64,000 nt of DNA, from positions 1 through 64,000 of the forward strand of contig NZ_CP090643.1 in assembly GCF_029633825.1 (NCBI RefSeq), given 5' to 3'. The translations under genes and the position numbers were made by a program. This document shows, in pieces, positions 50,784-60,163 of this stretch (position 1 is the stretch's first letter; the number at the start of each line of letters is the position of its first letter). This DNA comes from Burkholderia contaminans. Lineage in GTDB: Bacteria; Pseudomonadota; Gammaproteobacteria; Burkholderiales; Burkholderiaceae. Below the pieces are notes generated by a model, which was given only the letters and a program-made list of their open reading frames with translations, searched no databases and was not told where the DNA came from.

Positions 50784-52682
50784 TCACGCGGCCGCGAGGT
50801 CTGGATCCGCGTCCACTGGATCCACAATCCGTTCGATTCCGCTTTCCTTCAAGAATCCGCTCGGGGGCTTCCCGCCACCCGTGGATAGCATCAGGTCCTT
50901 GCGCGCGCGCGTCATCGCGACGAACATCAAGCGCCGCTCCTCTTCTAGCGTACCGTCCTTAGCCGGAAACACCTCGTCTTCCGCACCGACGATCCATACG
51001 AAGTCGAACTCGAGCCCCTTTGAGCCGTGGGCCGTCATTAGCTCGACCACCTTGGGGGCGTCTTCGCCCTCTTCCTTCTTCGCCTCAGGTTTGCTCTGGG
51101 CAATCTTGATGGCCTTCAGGCGATCCTGTACGGTCTGGGCCAGTATTCCTTGTTCCGGATCAGCTCGGCGCGGCATGAACATGTCTCGTGCGATTTGCAG
51201 AACGTTTTCGCTTCGCTTATCGGGTGCATACGAGGTCAGCCACTCGCAAATGCCGTACACCAGCAAAGTGTCGGCGCCGGCGGCCAGTGACGATTGCCAA
51301 CCGGTGAAGGTCCTGACGAACGCTCTCCACTTTTCCTTGACGGAGTCTTCCACCTTCGCTCGGTCGAAGTCTTCGGCCTGACCAATTACGAACGCCCCTC
51401 GGAAGAGTTTCTCGAGCTTGACGATGCTCTGCTCGTCCACCTTGCACCAAGATAGAAGCTGGTCAATCACCTTCTTCTCGGGCTTCACGACCGCCTGGAC
51501 GGCCGCGCTGAAAATCATCACTTCGACACTGTTCAGGATCGATTCACCAGGAGGTCGGCGATAGGGTATCCCGAGAGTTTGCAGGCGAGCCTCGACCTCA
51601 TCGAGGCGGCGGTTGTTTCGTGCGAAGATCGCACACGGCTGGCGGCTGGTACTTGCTGTCAGCGCCTGGCCGGCGTAGACAGCGGCGGCGTGCGCCTCTT
51701 CCTCGCGAGTCTTGAAAGTCTTCCATGCGGTCTTGCCGCCGGCACCCTTGATTGCGACCAGGGTCTTGTCGACGCGATCAAGGTTGTGATTGATGACCTT
51801 CGTGGCCGCGCCGACGATCTCGGCGTGACTGCGATAGTTGTTTCCGAGCATCAATCGCTCAGCATCGAAGCTGCGCTCGAACAACAGCATGCCCTCGTAG
51901 CCGAGGGCGTTTCTGAAACCGTAAATCGACTGATCATCGTCACCAACGCCAGTCAAAATGACGTTCGCGCGAAAGTGAGCTGCAGCCATGTCGAACTGCG
52001 GTTTGTCGGTGTCCTGGTATTCGTCGATAAACAGCCGCGTTACGTCGAGCGGCGGAACCGCGCCTGAATCTAGGCCCGCGTTGGTTTTGAGTAGGATGTC
52101 CTGGAAGTCGATGACCTTCTGGCGGGTCATGATGTCGGTGTAGATCTGGGTCAGCTGCTCGTGCCGGAGCTCAGTCGCCGGTCGTCCCGACTTGACATGC
52201 TCGATGATACGGCTGGCGTCTTCGAGCTTGATATCCTCGATTGCGAGCTCAGATAGTGCGCGGTGAATGAAGCTACGGCGCAATCCTTCTTTGACGATCT
52301 TCCATTTCGTCTTGCCAAATGGCCACGGGCGACCAGCGATGATGTCGCGGCCAAACACCACGTCTCGCCCATCGACAGCGAGGTTGGGGAACGACATTAG
52401 GTTCATGACGGAGTGGAAGGTACCGACTAGGAGCCGTGGAGCGGCAGCCCTGCCGGCAAGCGAGATGGTCCGCGCTCGTAGCTCGAGGGCGGCTTCTCGC
52501 GTGAACGTGACCGCGGCGATCCGCTCGTTTGGATCCTGTAGGGCCGCCGCGATCTTGCGCGAGATGGTGTTCGTTTTACCAGACCCCGGACCCGCGATGA
52601 CGAGGCAGTGGCCGTTGCAGTTGGCCACTGCCATCTGCTCGTCGTTCAAGGGAGCGAGGATTCGCGCAATGGTGTCGTTCAT
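50784..52682 (-). CDS. UvrD/Rep-type superfamily 1 DNA helicase, 632 aa
   Basis: All helicase motifs appear: Walker A AGPGSGKT (30-37), motif Ia VTFTREAA, Walker B FIDEYQD (218-224), motif III GDDDQSIYGFR (247-257), motif IV NYRSH, motif V THGSKGLEFD-like (MTAHGSKGLEFDFVW) and motif VI VAMTRARKDL. It translocates 3'-5' on single-stranded DNA and unwinds duplexes. No n-terminal nuclease or C-terminal RecB-type domain is fused. Its start overlaps the stop of the 292-aa gene by four bases (ATGA), so they are translationally coupled. Likely replication or repair helicase of the element. Confidence 0.93.
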   Translation of the reverse strand: MNDTIARILAPLNDEQMAVANCNGHCLVIAGPGSGKTNTISRKIAAALQDPNERIAAVTFTREAALELRARTISLAGRAAAPRLLVGTFHSVMNLMSFPNLAVDGRDVVFGRDIIAGRPWPFGKTKWKIVKEGLRRSFIHRALSELAIEDIKLEDASRIIEHVKSGRPATELRHEQLTQIYTDIMTRQKVIDFQDILLKTNAGLDSGAVPPLDVTRLFIDEYQDTDKPQFDMAAAHFRANVILTGVGDDDQSIYGFRNALGYEGMLLFERSFDAERLMLGNNYRSHAEIVGAATKVINHNLDRVDKTLVAIKGAGGKTAWKTFKTREEEAHAAAVYAGQALTASTSRQPCAIFARNNRRLDEVEARLQTLGIPYRRPPGESILNSVEVMIFSAAVQAVVKPEKKVIDQLLSWCKVDEQSIVKLEKLFRGAFVIGQAEDFDRAKVEDSVKEKWRAFVRTFTGWQSSLAAGADTLLVYGICEWLTSYAPDKRSENVLQIARDMFMPRRADPEQGILAQTVQDRLKAIKIAQSKPEAKKEEGEDAPKVVELMTAHGSKGLEFDFVWIVGAEDEVFPAKDGTLEEERRLMFVAMTRARKDLMLSTGGGKPPSGFLKESGIERIVDPVDADPDLAAA

Positions 52683-53557
52683 GCAGCGGCAGCGTTGGAT
52701 CCGTTGGCGGCGTTGCCCTTCTTCTCACCCGGCTTCGCGCCGGCTCGGCGGGCCAGCGACTGGTTCACGTGAGACGCAAAGCCGTAGACCTTGCCGACGC
52801 CCTGTTTCGCGAGCAGTTGACGTTTGCCGGTCTCGCCATCGCTGATGAGCTCATTCCATTCGAGGCTGGCCATGAGCTCGAGCGACTGATCGTACTTCAT
52901 CACCCCTTTCAGCATCCTGATGCCGAGGCGGGATCGGAACACTGCATTCATGTTGACGGCGGGAACGAGAACCTCCGGCTGGACCCAGGGCAAGCCGTCG
53001 CCTTTGATATGCGCCTGGCCCTCGGTCACAAGCATCGTGACCCGCCCGAGTTCCAGCTCTGCATCGTGGAAGAACTCGTCGATCAGCGTTTTCAGTTGTT
53101 CCTCGAGCTCGCCGGATCGCTTCCCGAGGACCATCTCGCCATACCGCTGGAGATTGTGCGCGCAGTAGTCGATCGCACCGAGATATCGCTCGAGCGCTGA
53201 ACCGACAACCCGATCTTTCACGATGATTTGTTGTTGGACCATCGCGATCCCTGATTGGGCGGTAGTGAGCGACTTCCGGCCCTTTTCGCGCTGTGCCGCT
53301 GCCTTTTTCATCAGGCGCGCGCGTGTGGCTTCCGGATTCTCGTCTTCACTTACCGCGCTCGCTTTCGGCTGGGCGCCCTCGGAGCCAGGCTCGGTCGACA
53401 TCCCGGCGGCAGCATCGAGGTCGCGAAGAGCCGCTTCGGCCTCGAGCTCTGCTGCCGTCTTCGGGGGCGGAGCCGCGTCGTTTGCATTTTCTTGACCGCC
53501 GAGGCCGGCGGACACAATCTTGCTGATACTGCCGGGCTCGATGCTATCGGCGCTCAT
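52679..53557 (-). CDS. DUF1845/ICE-type conserved protein, tentative, 292 aa
   Basis: The N-terminal ~100 residues are Ala/Glu-rich and disordered. The remaining part is a helical domain (LERYLGAIDYCAHNLQRYGEMVL, then RLGIRMLKGVMKYDQSLEL and the C-terminal GKVYGFASHVNQSLARR). This layout recalls the DUF1845/TIGR03761 proteins of integrative conjugative elements, some of which act as regulators, but the match is by eye only. It starts the helicase operon. A GGAAG/CTTCC stem lies upstream of the ribosome site GTGAGGT. Confidence 0.4.
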   Translation of the reverse strand: MSADSIEPGSISKIVSAGLGGQENANDAAPPPKTAAELEAEAALRDLDAAAGMSTEPGSEGAQPKASAVSEDENPEATRARLMKKAAAQREKGRKSLTTAQSGIAMVQQQIIVKDRVVGSALERYLGAIDYCAHNLQRYGEMVLGKRSGELEEQLKTLIDEFFHDAELELGRVTMLVTEGQAHIKGDGLPWVQPEVLVPAVNMNAVFRSRLGIRMLKGVMKYDQSLELMASLEWNELISDGETGKRQLLAKQGVGKVYGFASHVNQSLARRAGAKPGEKKGNAANGSNAAAA

Positions 53558-53640
53558 ACTTACCTCACTCTGTTGGAAGTCCCGATAGCTTCCCGCCGGC
53601 CGCTCGACATCCCGGGTGGAATATCAAGTCGTCTCCGCCA

Positions 53641-53940
53641 TTATTCGGCACGCACCATGCTTCGATTGGGATCCTCGTTCACCAGCTCTAATTGGACGTC
53701 GATATACTCCACGTCGCTTGCGTAGGCTTGCGTAGTGGGAGGTAGACGCCGGACCACTAGGCGCATCTCGTCAACCAGTGCAGGTGTCGGTGTCTTTGCC
53801 CATCGGATCGCATAGCGGAAAGTCGCTCGGCGTCGCGTGGTATCGATCGAATTGCCGAGATCGCGCAGTTCGACAGGCTTGTTCTTGTGGCGGAAGCCCA
53901 TGGCAACCACCATTTCCTTTACATTCGACTCGAGGCTCAC
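53641..53940 (-). CDS. Unknown small protein, 99 aa
   Basis: The frame opens at GTG 53940; ATG 53913 is an alternative. A basic first third (GFRHKNKPVELRDLG) leads into an alpha-beta unit with strongly alternating residues (EYIDVQLELVNED). No signal or membrane segment. It lies 83 bases upstream of the helicase operon on the same strand and may belong to that transcript. Confidence 0.5.
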   Translation of the reverse strand: MSLESNVKEMVVAMGFRHKNKPVELRDLGNSIDTTRRRATFRYAIRWAKTPTPALVDEMRLVVRRLPPTTQAYASDVEYIDVQLELVNEDPNRSMVRAE

Positions 53941-54219
53941 GTAATTCGCTCAGATCGTGGACGGTCCCGCTACTCTAGCTGGACTTCTCCTAAGGAGATG
54001 TGCGAATGCTGAGTGACTTCTGACACGAGAACGGTCACTCCGATGTCGAGCCCAGACGCACTCGAACACGCACTGTATTGTCGCAATGGAGGAATTGCAT
54101 TCTCGGCGATGAATACTTGGGCAACCCCGCGATCCGATGAATGCAAGGAGCGCGAATGTAGACTCTAAGGCGCTTTCATTCGATCCGACTGCTGATGGTT
54201 CCCTCACTACGCTCCCGGG

Positions 54220-55392
54220 ATGCCACTCAGATCCCGGAATAAGATTGTTCACCCCGTTGTCCTTCTGGCCGTCATGTTCGGCTGCGGGGTACAGTTCGGC
54301 CGGCCGCCGTTTGCAACGGCAGGCTACATTGCTCTCCCCTTGATTCTCTGGTGTTTGCGCGGTCTCGGAAGTCGGTCACTGACGTACCTGTTCAGCTGGT
54401 ATCTGGGCGCGCTTACCAGCGTAGCGGTGGGGGTAATCGACGTCGGTGCTGGCGCTCCGATGGCGCTGACAATTTGGCTCGCCCTTTCTCTGCTTTCCAC
54501 GCTCTGTACCGCCCCGGCTTTCCGGCGGGATGTGACCGCGATGGAACGTGCGGCGTGGGTGTTTGTTCCGCTATCGCTTCCGCCGTTTGCTTTGTTCGTT
54601 CCCGTACCGCCGAGCGCCGCGGCCGGCTGGTGGTTTCCATCCAGTGGTGCTCTCGGGCTACTTGTCCTGATATGGGCAGCCGCCTCACTAGTGAAGGCAG
54701 TCAGGGAGGCGACCTGGCGCCCGGTAGTGATCCCTGTACTCATTGCTGCTTGCCTAAACATCCATGCGTGGGTTGTCGCTGCGCCCGTCACAGGCGTAGT
54801 GCCCATTAGCCTTGCCGTTGACCAGCCGCCCTCCGACTTCGATGGATCGATTCGAGCAGCGCTGCGCTATGGACCCATCGTGCGTGATTTTGCGAGACAG
54901 GCCAAAGCGGCTGGTGAGTCCAGCCCAACCATATTGCTCCCTGAGAACGTCCTAGGCGCGGTATCGTCCGGCCTCGTAAAGGCGCTGGACATGCCACCGG
55001 ATGTGCGCCTGGTAGCTGGAGGCTCTGGGAAAGTGCCGTGGGCGGACCACCTTCAGAAAGGTGTTTGGGTTTTGCCGGACCGAACCTTTTACCCCGCAAT
55101 CCAACCTATCCCCCTTATCGAGGAAGGCCTTAGGCCGCATTGGAGTGCTATAGGACACACTGCGAAGATTGGTGATATCCGCTACACGCTAGTCGTGTGC
55201 TACGAGTCGGTGACCGCACTACCCATTTACCATTTGCGATACGGGACCCCCATTCTTCTCTTAGGGAACGGGTGGTGGGACCGTCACGGAATCATGCGCG
55301 TCGAGGTGTCTCTCGCGCGTGCGTGGGCAAGATTGTTCAATGCCCCGATCGCGATCTCACGAGGACTTCCACTTCTAGGAAAGGCTCCGTAA
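54220..55392 (+). CDS. Membrane nitrilase/apolipoprotein-N-acyltransferase-like protein (TraB-like)
   Basis: The N-terminal ~195 residues hold about six hydrophobic helices; the C-terminal part is a periplasmic carbon-nitrogen hydrolase domain with the catalytic Glu in ILLPENVLG (Glu242) and Cys in VVCYESV (Cys327). The Lys between them is not obvious (Lys280 in LQKGVWV is the best candidate). Lnt transfers an acyl chain to lipoproteins; shorter versions of ~400 residues on conjugative plasmids are known as TraB and affect transfer. The last Lnt domain helix is missing, as in those. No good ribosome site before ATG 54220. First gene of a plus-strand cluster of envelope-type genes. Confidence 0.6.
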   Translation: MPLRSRNKIVHPVVLLAVMFGCGVQFGRPPFATAGYIALPLILWCLRGLGSRSLTYLFSWYLGALTSVAVGVIDVGAGAPMALTIWLALSLLSTLCTAPAFRRDVTAMERAAWVFVPLSLPPFALFVPVPPSAAAGWWFPSSGALGLLVLIWAAASLVKAVREATWRPVVIPVLIAACLNIHAWVVAAPVTGVVPISLAVDQPPSDFDGSIRAALRYGPIVRDFARQAKAAGESSPTILLPENVLGAVSSGLVKALDMPPDVRLVAGGSGKVPWADHLQKGVWVLPDRTFYPAIQPIPLIEEGLRPHWSAIGHTAKIGDIRYTLVVCYESVTALPIYHLRYGTPILLLGNGWWDRHGIMRVEVSLARAWARLFNAPIAISRGLPLLGKAP

Positions 55393-55449
55393 TTCCGTAA
55401 CCTTTCGCGAGCCACGTTCGAGGTCATCTCACGTATCGTCACACTCATC

Positions 55450-56787
55450 ATGAGTGAAGCGATCCATCCGAGCGTCGTAGCGAAACGACCTTCCGTCACG
55501 GCGGTAAGGACGGGGCCGTTTGTCGTTCGCCACCTCGCGCCTGGGAAACCATACCTTCAGTTCCGTGAAGGTCGATACTTCCTCGTCCAGCCACGAGACT
55601 TGGACGAGATTCCGTATCTGCCATTCGGTGACCGGCTTCGCTTTCGCATCAATCAATGGTTAGTTTCCCGCCACGCTACGTGGCATGTTCCCCCACTACG
55701 GTTAGCAAGTGTCTCACGGAGGCTCTTCCGACGCGACCGCGCCTCTCGCGTGACAGCGTCAACCGCGCCCCGAGCCTCTCTGAAATTGAGCCCAGGACGG
55801 CTTCGCGCGAGCGTCGTGGCTGTTTCAAAGTCGGTAGGCCGGCTTACGCTGATTGCTGCCTTCGCGTTCTTAGCGCTGATGGGGGTCACGCGATTTGTTC
55901 ACGTCGACACGGCAACGGTGCTTCGCTCCGTTCACTTCGGAATTCCGCATTTCCTGACGCCGTGGCGTAGCGCGGATGACCCGATTGATCTGGCGTTGAG
56001 CAGCCAGCCGAGCGCGTATCCCGCAATACCTTACTCGCCGAGCGTTACACCGAGCACATTCGTCGCTCCCGGTTCCGAGAGCAGCTCCGAGCACGCGCAC
56101 CAGGATGCGCACCTCGTCGACGACGCTGCGAAGGGCTGGATACCCCTTCCAGGCGGTGGTCCCTTTCCGATGAACATGCCGACCTACGGGGACGACGTTC
56201 AAAAGGGTCCGGTCCATCTCACGATTCATCCGCCGACCTTCAGCGCGCCTTCTGATCGAGGTGAAGAAGAAGGAAACGGTGACGCGGTGACGTTGCTCGG
56301 TACTCCACCTTCGCAGGCTCAGGTCCTCGCCGCTCCAGCAGCCGAACCCGAGCAGTCGAACTCGCAGGCGAAGAAGAGCGGGCCTCGGGTCCTTCCCGTA
56401 CATAACGCCCGCGAGTCGGCACCTGTACGGCCAAGCAGTCGCCCCGCAGCGCAACCCCAAACAGCGGAGCCACCACCGCCGGCGAACAGGGACGCGGTCG
56501 ATGTGCAGTTAATGCAGGCAGTGCCGAAGAGCCAACCGGCGGCGCCGGCGCCGGCCGCGGCGGATTCAGAACAGCAGGTGCCGCAACAAGATCCAACGAG
56601 CACTGGCCCCGTTGCCCCCAAATTCAATGTTGTCACGAAGAACGGTGACGCATTGGTCGTGGTTGAGCACGGCCAGATGAAACAGGTTTCTGTCGGACAG
56701 ACATTGCCCGACGGTTCGACGCTGCTTTCCGTTCAACGACACGGTGGCGGCTTCTCAACCTCCCGCGGCAACTATGTCGCTTACTGA
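55450..56787 (+). CDS. Inner-membrane protein with long Pro-rich periplasmic region, 445 aa
   Basis: A basic cytoplasmic N-terminal domain (~1-125) precedes one transmembrane helix (~131-148, TLIAAFAFLALMGVTRF). The periplasmic part is long and Pro/Ala/Gln-rich (~190-385), like TonB- or secretion-type spanners, and ends in a small beta domain (NVVTKNGDALVVVEHGQMK, then VGQTLPDGSTLLSV) resembling the C-terminal domains of PilP/GspC-type proteins. Probably an envelope-spanning connector of a transfer or secretion machine. The neighbouring bactofilin starts 16 bases later. Confidence 0.55.
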   Translation: MSEAIHPSVVAKRPSVTAVRTGPFVVRHLAPGKPYLQFREGRYFLVQPRDLDEIPYLPFGDRLRFRINQWLVSRHATWHVPPLRLASVSRRLFRRDRASRVTASTAPRASLKLSPGRLRASVVAVSKSVGRLTLIAAFAFLALMGVTRFVHVDTATVLRSVHFGIPHFLTPWRSADDPIDLALSSQPSAYPAIPYSPSVTPSTFVAPGSESSSEHAHQDAHLVDDAAKGWIPLPGGGPFPMNMPTYGDDVQKGPVHLTIHPPTFSAPSDRGEEEGNGDAVTLLGTPPSQAQVLAAPAAEPEQSNSQAKKSGPRVLPVHNARESAPVRPSSRPAAQPQTAEPPPPANRDAVDVQLMQAVPKSQPAAPAPAAADSEQQVPQQDPTSTGPVAPKFNVVTKNGDALVVVEHGQMKQVSVGQTLPDGSTLLSVQRHGGGFSTSRGNYVAY

Positions 56788-56803
56788 AGACCAGGAGCAA
56801 CCT

Positions 56804-57316
56804 ATGAGCGCAGCTCAACAGCACGAATCCCAAGGCGTGGCGTATCTCCGCCGCCCGGAACAGCCGCAAGAAGAGGCTCCCCAGACGGCGCGGTCGCGCG
56901 GCCGATCGCCGATCTCGCATCTGCGAGCGATGTTCGATCGTATCATCGACACCTTCGCCACCGACGCCGACGGCGTCTTCTACGTCGACCACGACAAGCA
57001 CAATATCCGCTCGACGTTCTCCGGTGACTTCGAGCTCGAGGGCACGATCAAGACGCGCGCCGGTGCACTGTTCAAGGGCAAACTGAACAGCGCAGGCTCG
57101 TTGATCAAGTCGGAGGGCACCGTTGTGATCGACGTCGACGCCGAAATCGCGATCGACATCGAATGCGAAATGCTGATCGTGCTGGGCAAGCACACGGGCA
57201 AAGCGAAGGTCCGCGGTACGCTCGTCAACGTGGGGGTGATCAAGGGGGAGTACGAGTACGGCGCGCTCGAGTCGCTCGGCACGATCGAAGGGACGATCGT
57301 ACAGATCGGCGAGTAA
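56804..57316 (+). CDS. Bactofilin (polymer-forming cytoskeletal protein)
   Basis: ATG 56804 follows AGGAG at good spacing. After a disordered N-terminus (~1-60), residues ~62-165 form the right-handed beta-helix typical of bactofilins, with a 15-17-residue period and repeated G-x-hydrophobic steps (GDFELEGTIKT, GKLNSAGSLIKSEG, VRGTLVNVGVIKGEY, GTIEGTIVQIGE). Bactofilins polymerise without nucleotide and scaffold envelope machines. Presence on a mobile element, next to envelope-spanning proteins, suggests it positions a transfer or envelope complex. Confidence 0.85.
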   Translation: MSAAQQHESQGVAYLRRPEQPQEEAPQTARSRGRSPISHLRAMFDRIIDTFATDADGVFYVDHDKHNIRSTFSGDFELEGTIKTRAGALFKGKLNSAGSLIKSEGTVVIDVDAEIAIDIECEMLIVLGKHTGKAKVRGTLVNVGVIKGEYEYGALESLGTIEGTIVQIGE

Positions 57317-57331
57317 CCGACGGGCGCCAGG

Positions 57332-57565
57332 GTGTTCTACACAGGTCTCTTCTCGCCATGGTCGCGCCGAGCCGCGACCATGGCGGTCTTGATCTGGTGG
57401 GCATGGCTCAGTTGGGAAAGTCGCGCGGTCTTCCAGGATGTCTCTGATAGGACTGGCGCAACGCGAGCGGTCGCTGAGCTAAAGTGCGTCGTCAAAAATG
57501 GAGCAAGCGCAGTCGCTACATGCTCCGAACTCACCACAAAGTCAAACCTCCAGAGGCAAAAATGA
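57332..57565 (+). CDS. Small membrane protein, 77 aa
   Basis: GTG 57332 begins a peptide with one hydrophobic helix (~17-30, MAVLIWWAWLSWES) and a periplasmic tail with two Cys (KC...TC). Its stop overlaps the next start by four bases (ATGA), which supports it as a real, coupled gene. Function unknown. Confidence 0.55.
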   Translation: MFYTGLFSPWSRRAATMAVLIWWAWLSWESRAVFQDVSDRTGATRAVAELKCVVKNGASAVATCSELTTKSNLQRQK

Positions 57566-57855
57566 GTCGCAACTGGGAAGATGTTTATGCGAATCTCGGC
57601 GACGCGACCGATTGCCTTCGTGACGCCGTCCGCACTATTCGAAAGGAGATCCCTCGCGCAGCCGCAGGAAGTGCCCGGGGCGTGCCGACGGTTGATGTCC
57701 AGGCAAGCTTGGAACAGCGGGTCGCGTCCGTCCTCCAGATCATTAGCCAGATCGAACAAGACCGGACAGACTTCTACGTTTCCCATTCGCCGGCAGTTCG
57801 AAGCGCTTCGTCGCCCACAAATTTCTTGTTCGGCGCCCCGCCTTCCGAAGCATGA
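57562..57855 (+). CDS. Unknown small soluble protein, 97 aa
   Basis: ATG 57562 overlaps the previous stop, and its own stop overlaps the next start (57852), so three genes are translationally coupled. The protein is mostly helical (DATDCLRDAVRTIRKEI, then LEQRVASVLQIISQIEQDR) with a short Ser/Pro-rich end. No family recognised. Confidence 0.6.
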   Translation: MSRNWEDVYANLGDATDCLRDAVRTIRKEIPRAAAGSARGVPTVDVQASLEQRVASVLQIISQIEQDRTDFYVSHSPAVRSASSPTNFLFGAPPSEA

Positions 57856-58373
57856 GCGGTCGCCGCGCCTTGATTGAGTCTCTCGGAACACACGTTTTCC
57901 TGCTTGGCCCTCACGGGTGCGGGAAGAGCACTGTTGGGCGCCGGCTCACTGCTCGGGGATACATCCATCTGAGCGTCGGGCTGATTGGGAGGCTTGCACG
58001 GCGCGGAGCCAGGCCGGCCGATATTCCACTTCGGCTTTTGCAAGTAATGGCACGTCACGTGCCAGGGGAAGCGCTCAACCCACAGGCGGCGACCGAAATC
58101 CTCGATTACGCCAGGAGCTTGGACAAGGTCGTGATCGACGGCTTCCCCGCGAATATTGAGCACCTTGCGTTGCTCGACGACATCGAGCGGTGGCAGTTTG
58201 TCTACGTGCTCACGCCGCGGCAAATCAGGGAGCAACGCCTTTTGGCGCGTGCGGATACGACGAAGCGCGCGTGGACGCCAGGCCTCAAGTCGTCTCGCGA
58301 CGAACTGCTCCCCGATCTATGTCGCCACCTCCGATCACAGCGGCAACTTTCCCAGCTTTCGAACGCCCGGTAG
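57852..58373 (+). CDS. P-loop kinase, adenylate/shikimate-kinase-like, 173 aa
   Basis: The first motif is a P-loop LGPHGCGKST (18-27). A VIDGFP strand end (~93-98) matches the adenylate-kinase-type acceptor motif, and an Arg-rich lid (TPRQIREQRLLARAD) follows. It would transfer phosphate from ATP to a nucleotide or small molecule. The length is shorter than adenylate kinase (~215 aa), as for gluconate or shikimate kinases. It is translationally coupled to the gene before and overlaps the EAL gene after it by 55 bases. Confidence 0.65.
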   Translation: MSGRRALIESLGTHVFLLGPHGCGKSTVGRRLTARGYIHLSVGLIGRLARRGARPADIPLRLLQVMARHVPGEALNPQAATEILDYARSLDKVVIDGFPANIEHLALLDDIERWQFVYVLTPRQIREQRLLARADTTKRAWTPGLKSSRDELLPDLCRHLRSQRQLSQLSNAR

Positions 58374-59482
58374 GCTCAGTTCTGGAATCATGGTTTAGGC
58401 CAGTCCCGGCGCTGGGGCAGGCATCTCCATCCCGCACATTGAGAGTGACCTACGTGACGCCCTCCTCCTTCGTCGACCAGCAATCTCGTGGCAGCACTCA
58501 ACTTATCGAGACCCTTCTCGAGTACGCGTTGAAATACGCTGCTCGCAATGGGGAGCCTCGAGATGGCCGGTGCTGGGATGCCATCACCTCGGCAAAGAGG
58601 TTCCTCGAGGGTGCGCCATCCGATCACATTCGCATCGGTGTCGGCAACAGTGATCGTGCCTGGTTGGGGCTCCCGCGCGACCTTCTAGAAGGCATCTCTG
58701 CTGGGGAGTTCACAATCCAGTACCAGCCAATCTGGGGCATATCCACCCAAACCGTCATCGGCGTTGAAGCACTAGCGCGTTGGCATCATCCGGTACACGG
58801 GAGCATCCCACCATCCACTTTCGTTCCGACTGCTGAACGTACCGGCGCAATCCATGCATTGGGTCGATGGATACTAGCGGAAGGCTGTAGGCAGATGCGA
58901 TTGTGGGAGAGCGAAGGCCTATGCATCCCGTACTTGTCCGTGAACGTCTCTCCTTTGCAACTGATTCGTGAAGGCTTTGTAGCGGGGGTCGATGACGCAA
59001 TCAAGCGGAGCGATTTGCCCTACTCGCGACTCGCACTCGAGGTCACCGAGGGGGTCAGCCTCTCACATCACGAAGTAGTTGCCACCCAGGTGATTCAGGA
59101 GCTTCGATACCGTGGCATCCGAATCATGATTGACGACTTTGGCACGGGTTTCGCAAGCCTGAGCTACTTGCAACACCTTCCTTTCGATGCAGTCAAGATC
59201 GACCGGCGATTCGTCGGGAAACTGCCCGCTTCGCGAAACGATCGAGAGATCATCAAGGCGATCGTCGACCTCTCCGGCCGCCTCGGGATGAACGTCATTG
59301 CGGAAGGCGTCGAAACACGCGAGCAGGAGGCTGCTTTGATCGAGGTAGGTTGCGATCAGATTCAGGGATGGCTGATCAGCCCCGCCCTATCTCCCGTCGA
59401 TTTGCAAGAGCGATGTTCAAGCGGCCAACTCGCGACGGCGAGGCAATTATTCTCAGCTGTAGTTCGTACCGAGGCAACCTAG
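58319..59482 (+). CDS. EAL-domain cyclic-di-GMP phosphodiesterase
   Basis: Residues ~125-380 form a full EAL domain: GVEALARW (148-155) with the name-giving motif, then NVSPLQL, LEVTEG, IDDFGTGFASLSYL, VKIDRRFV and VIAEGVE. Metal and catalytic residues all look present, so it should hydrolyse c-di-GMP. The N-terminal ~120 residues are not a recognised sensor. The start is uncertain: ATG 58319 overlaps the kinase gene; the frame extends further to 58190. In this cluster it may couple envelope or transfer functions to c-di-GMP. Confidence 0.85.
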   Translation: MSPPPITAATFPAFERPVGSVLESWFRPVPALGQASPSRTLRVTYVTPSSFVDQQSRGSTQLIETLLEYALKYAARNGEPRDGRCWDAITSAKRFLEGAPSDHIRIGVGNSDRAWLGLPRDLLEGISAGEFTIQYQPIWGISTQTVIGVEALARWHHPVHGSIPPSTFVPTAERTGAIHALGRWILAEGCRQMRLWESEGLCIPYLSVNVSPLQLIREGFVAGVDDAIKRSDLPYSRLALEVTEGVSLSHHEVVATQVIQELRYRGIRIMIDDFGTGFASLSYLQHLPFDAVKIDRRFVGKLPASRNDREIIKAIVDLSGRLGMNVIAEGVETREQEAALIEVGCDQIQGWLISPALSPVDLQERCSSGQLATARQLFSAVVRTEAT

Positions 59483-59857
59483 GTCCGCCTGGCAGCACTT
59501 GTGTCTCCAATTCCAGTGAGAGAATTGAGTGTGCGCCCGAGTTTCGGATGCTTCCGCACCTGGCTAAGCCGTTGTGGTCTTTTGCGACACCGCCGCGAAG
59601 AATGGTTATTCGTGCTGTGCGATGTCAATTAAAGCATTCGGTTTATGTGTCGATAACATTGAAGTCGCACGCTGTCCGAGCGGCGACACGGCCCTTGGCC
59701 GGTTGTAGGTTTTGGTGGGGTGTTCGGTCGCCCTGCTTTACGACGCCCGAAATGCAAAGCGCCCGAAAGGGGGATCTAGTCCGGCAGAACGCAGACTACT
59801 ACTTCCGTCGATTAGGGCCGTCGCGCGACCACTCGAATTTCGCAGCCGGAGCACGCC
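59483..59857. other. 375-base stretch after the EAL gene
   Basis: No supported gene; overlapping frames lack ribosome sites. It probably holds the end of the operon and a promoter for the 101-aa gene, but no terminator or promoter box is clear. Confidence 0.3.
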
Positions 59858-60163
59858 GTGAACAATGCATTCCCCGCTTTTGCCACTGAGTATGCTGAAG
59901 ACAAGGCAATCGTCCCAGCGGTGGCCTCGTGTGTACACTTCTTGCCGGCGAGCGATGATCGACGCTTTCCGGTGCGCGTTACTAAGAGGACGGTCGCCGG
60001 CGTCAAGCTACCGTGGTATGAAGTCGAAACCTTCCACGCCAACGTAGCGCGGTGGGTGTATCGGGAGTCGGCGACTGACATCGATGTTGCTGTCGACGCC
60101 GCGAACAAGACCAGGCTGATGAATGACTCCCCCGAGGATGGAGACGAGGAAGAGGATTCGTGA
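59858..60163 (+). CDS. Unknown small acidic protein, 101 aa
   Basis: GTG 59858 follows GGAG at seven bases. The protein begins with a short helix, has a beta-rich middle (FPVRVTKRTVAGVKLPWYEVETF) and ends in an acidic tail (SPEDGDEEEDS). No membrane segment. Not recognised. Confidence 0.55.
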   Translation: MNNAFPAFATEYAEDKAIVPAVASCVHFLPASDDRRFPVRVTKRTVAGVKLPWYEVETFHANVARWVYRESATDIDVAVDAANKTRLMNDSPEDGDEEEDS

